Assembly: GCA_034440615.1 (NCBI GenBank)
Contig: JAOTOM010004829.1
Coordinates: forward strand, 124,001 to 188,000
Source: Ashinkailepas kermadecensis
Taxonomy: Eukaryota; Arthropoda; Thecostraca; Neolepadidae
Reading direction: 5' to 3'
DNA length: 64,000 nt
This document shows positions 61,843 to 64,000 of this stretch, one piece after another; the stretch's first letter is position 1, and the number at the start of each line of letters is the position of its first letter. The position numbers and the translations under genes are program-made. The notes below the pieces were generated by a model. The model made no database searches and had not been told where the DNA came from. It saw nothing but the letters and a program-made list of their open reading frames with translations.

Positions 61843-62328
61843 TTTCTCCGCAAAAAGACTAAATCAGATGCTATGCCAATTGATTTTTCCATGCCTGATG
61901 ATTTGTGCTATAACGAACCATTTAGTGTTCATGAGCTGCGTTCCGCGATCCGATGCCTAAAGAGCGTGGCAGAAGGAGCTGATGGGGTTCACAATGACAT
62001 GCTAAAACACCTACCTTTGCGAGTACTTGATGCACTTTTGGTGTCGTTTAATAGGGTATGGGAGGAGAGCTACTTTCCTGATTCTTGGCGTGAAGCCATA
62101 GTGGTCCCGGTTCTGAAACCGGGAAAGAGTGGTCTTGACCCATTGCACTACCGGCCGATTTCCCTGATATCGTGTCTCTGCAAACTCCTGGAGAAAATGG
62201 TCAACGTGCGACTCACCTGGTTTCTGGAGACGCAGGATTTTTTTACTAACGCACAGTGTGGTTTTAGGAAGCATCGTTGCACAACGGATCATCTTTTAGC
62301 ACTTGACACCGCCATTCGAGTCGCTTTT
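61843..62328 (+). pseudogene. LINE ORF2 fragment: N-terminal reverse transcriptase
   Basis: Same frame as the preceding fragment. It has PVLKPGKSGLDPLHYRPISL (RT motif region 1), then KLLEKMVNVRLTWFLE and QCGFRKHRCTTDHLLALDTA (region 2, conserved GFR-x-R-ST-D pattern with C for S). The frame then closes at TTTTTAAA. One extra T at 62325-62329 explains the shift, because the next frame continues the domain without overlap. Confidence 0.75.
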
Positions 62329-62329
62329 T

Positions 62330-63820
62330 AAACGCCGACAACATGTGGGAACTATCTTTTTCGACATAGAAGGAGCCTATGATGCAACCTGGCGACATGG
62401 AATCTTGCTAAAGGCTAGGAAGTGTGGAATCCGTGGGAACTTGGGAGTTTTTCTCCAGGAATTCCTCAAGGATCGTTTCTTCCGCGTCGGGGTAGGACAC
62501 GAGCTTTCCCATCGTTTCCACCAAATCAATGGAATTCCACAGGGCAGTGTGCTGAGTGTTGCCTTATTTGCATTGTTCATAAATGATATTGGGGATTCAC
62601 TACCGCGTGGCATAGGACGATCGTTGTTCGTGGACGACTTTGCTATATGGTTTTCTGGCGCGAATACATCATCGCTAACACGGCAGTTACAGCTTGCGGT
62701 GAACCACCTCCAAAGATGGGGTATTGCAAATGGACTCCGCTTCTCCACAAACAAAACTGTTGCAATGCACTTCTGTCGTAGACGGTGCTCCCAAGAACTC
62801 AACACGAAGCTCTATGACTTGTTTATTCCTGTTCACCGAACTGCAAAATATTGTTTGACGTACAAACAACATCTTAGAACACTTAGAGAAAAATGTTTTA
62901 AATCACTAAACTTATTGAAGTGCATATCACGAACCTCGTATGGCGCGGATCGTAAAACACTGACGATGCTGTACCGGTCGTTGATTCGATCCAAGCTGGA
63001 TTATGCATGCTATGTGTATGACAGCGCCTGCACTACCAATAAGCGTGTCCTTGACACTGTACACCATGCTGCATTACGCATCATTACCGGAGCTTTCCGC
63101 ACCTCACCAATCGTTAGCTTGCTGGCAGAAGCCAACGAACCACCTCTGGCACTAAGACGGGAAATGCTTGGCATGCGGTACGCCTGCAAATTACGTCAGT
63201 TTCCCACCCACCCCACGTACCCAGCGGTGTTTTCGCGACACATGTTGACACTGTTCAGCAGTAGGCAACGTGGGACGGCCTTACCTTTCTGTGTACGCAT
63301 CCGTAAGCTCCTTCAGGAGAGCAGAACGAGAGTATCTAGAGTGGCGTGCATGGAGCAGCAATCGATACCCCCGTGGAATCTGGTGTCTCCTGCAGTTGAT
63401 CTGACACTTGCAGCGACGCCTAAGGGCAATGTTTCACCTGAGCTGCTTCGGATGAAAACTTTGGAGCATCTGGAAACGTTTGAAGGATGCACACGCATTT
63501 TCACAGATGGGTCGAAGGTTGACCATGGAGTAGGATCTGCGTTTGTGTGCGGTTCCTCTGTCAGATGTTTTACTTTACCTAGATATGCCTCGGTGTACAG
63601 TTCAGAGCTCGTTGCAATCATCAAAGCGCTTTCCTACATCGAGATCTCGCGAGATGTTGATTATGTCATCTTATCTGATTCCCTCAGTAGCCTTTTGGCA
63701 CTGACTGGATTCTACCCATCTGACCCATTACTCCTTGATATTATGACTCGTTTGACTGCCATACATCAGGATGGGAAGACTGTTCATTTGTGCTGGATCC
63801 CCAGCCATGTGGGGAAATGA
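62330..63820 (+). pseudogene. LINE ORF2 fragment: RT palm, connecting region and RNase H
   Basis: The frame contains FFDIEGAYDATW (motif A, first catalytic Asp near 62363), GIPQGSVLSVALF (motif B), SLFVDDFAIWF (motif C, FVDD near 62633) and GLRFSTNKTVAMHF (motif D). About eleven residues seem to be missing after the thumb entry (TAKYCLTYKQHL). RNase H follows: FTDGSK near 63500, SSEL near 63600 and LSDS near 63672 supply D, E and D. WIPSHVG leads to the last conserved NERAD, which is reached only after a one-base shift at 63815-63817. Confidence 0.8.
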
Positions 63821-64000
63821 ACGCGCCGATTCTGCAGCGAAATGGGCTGCTCGGAGACCACAAACGCGTGTTTTTCCACTGCCAGCCAGAGACCATCTTC
63901 CCGGTATATATTCGTTTATGAAGACCAAGTGGCAGAGTAGTTGGAGCGCGCAGACCAACAATAAACTTCACGCGATAAAACCACACCTTGGCCATCGTGC

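Larger units (their letters stand above)
61131..64000 (+). mobile_element. 5'-truncated LINE (jockey/I-like) with EN remnant, RT and RNase H
   Basis: Non-LTR retrotransposon body continuing past the window end. Order: tail of the apurinic-type endonuclease, reverse transcriptase, a C-terminal connecting region, then RNase H. An RNase H after RT points to the I/Loa/R1/jockey-like supergroup; I cannot fix the clade. The element is broken by one in-frame stop (61840), a frame shift in a T run near 62325-62329, and another in an A run near 63815-63817. Its 5' end is joined to MITE copy D, consistent with a truncated insertion into it. Downstream sequence to 64000 remains coding-like in a third frame (NERADSAAKWAA...). 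Confidence 0.85.

Overview
This is a eukaryotic, probably arthropod, genomic window. The evidence is spliced coding exons, CpG-rich islands, tRNA-derived SINEs, a degraded LINE with reverse transcriptase and RNase H, a short nonautonomous DNA transposon family, and no prokaryotic gene organisation. A crustacean or chelicerate would fit, but I cannot place it more closely. Conventional gene content is very low. Most long open frames are by-products of tandem repeats whose unit has no stop codon.

The one recognisable host gene is a p160 nuclear receptor coactivator (NCOA/Taiman family) on the + strand. A first coding exon (23348-23421) and a bHLH exon (27745-27886) join in matching phase across a 4.3 kb intron filled with minisatellites and a SINE. 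I found no PAS exons downstream, so the rest of the gene is either more than 36 kb away or was missed. A CpG-rich island at 22.85-23.23 kb lies just upstream. A second CpG-rich island at 48.1-48.48 kb ends in a possible very short first coding exon.

Region by region: 1-12 kb is GC-rich islands, a 21-bp and a 31-bp minisatellite and unassigned sequence. 12.6-14.9 kb holds a 25-bp array and a 37-bp array. 16.07-16.83 kb holds a duplicated 64-bp segment, four TGACGTCA sites and a CpG-rich island. 18.2-19.4 kb is a 14-bp array with higher-order structure. 19.7-20.2 kb is a complete hAT-like MITE. 20.3-22.8 kb has three more arrays. 23-28 kb is the coactivator gene start. 30-35 kb has three arrays, two of them large. 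35.9 kb is a SINE. 44.0-45.2 kb is a minus-strand LINE relic with a (TCTG)n tail, interrupted by a second MITE. 45.8-46.85 kb is a broken gene of an interspersed family running into a 32-bp array. 51.5-52.8 kb is a third MITE beside a 43-bp array. 56.9-60.4 kb has three arrays. 60.8 kb to the end is a MITE cut by a 5'-truncated LINE.

Roughly a fifth of the window is minisatellite, in about twenty arrays with unrelated units. The best leads for a second look are the MITE family with exact 8-bp target duplications, the CRE palindrome cluster and window-wide TGACGTCA excess, the set of perfect near-loopless inverted repeats, and two arrays carrying a CACGTG E-box in nearly every unit within the coactivator neighbourhood.
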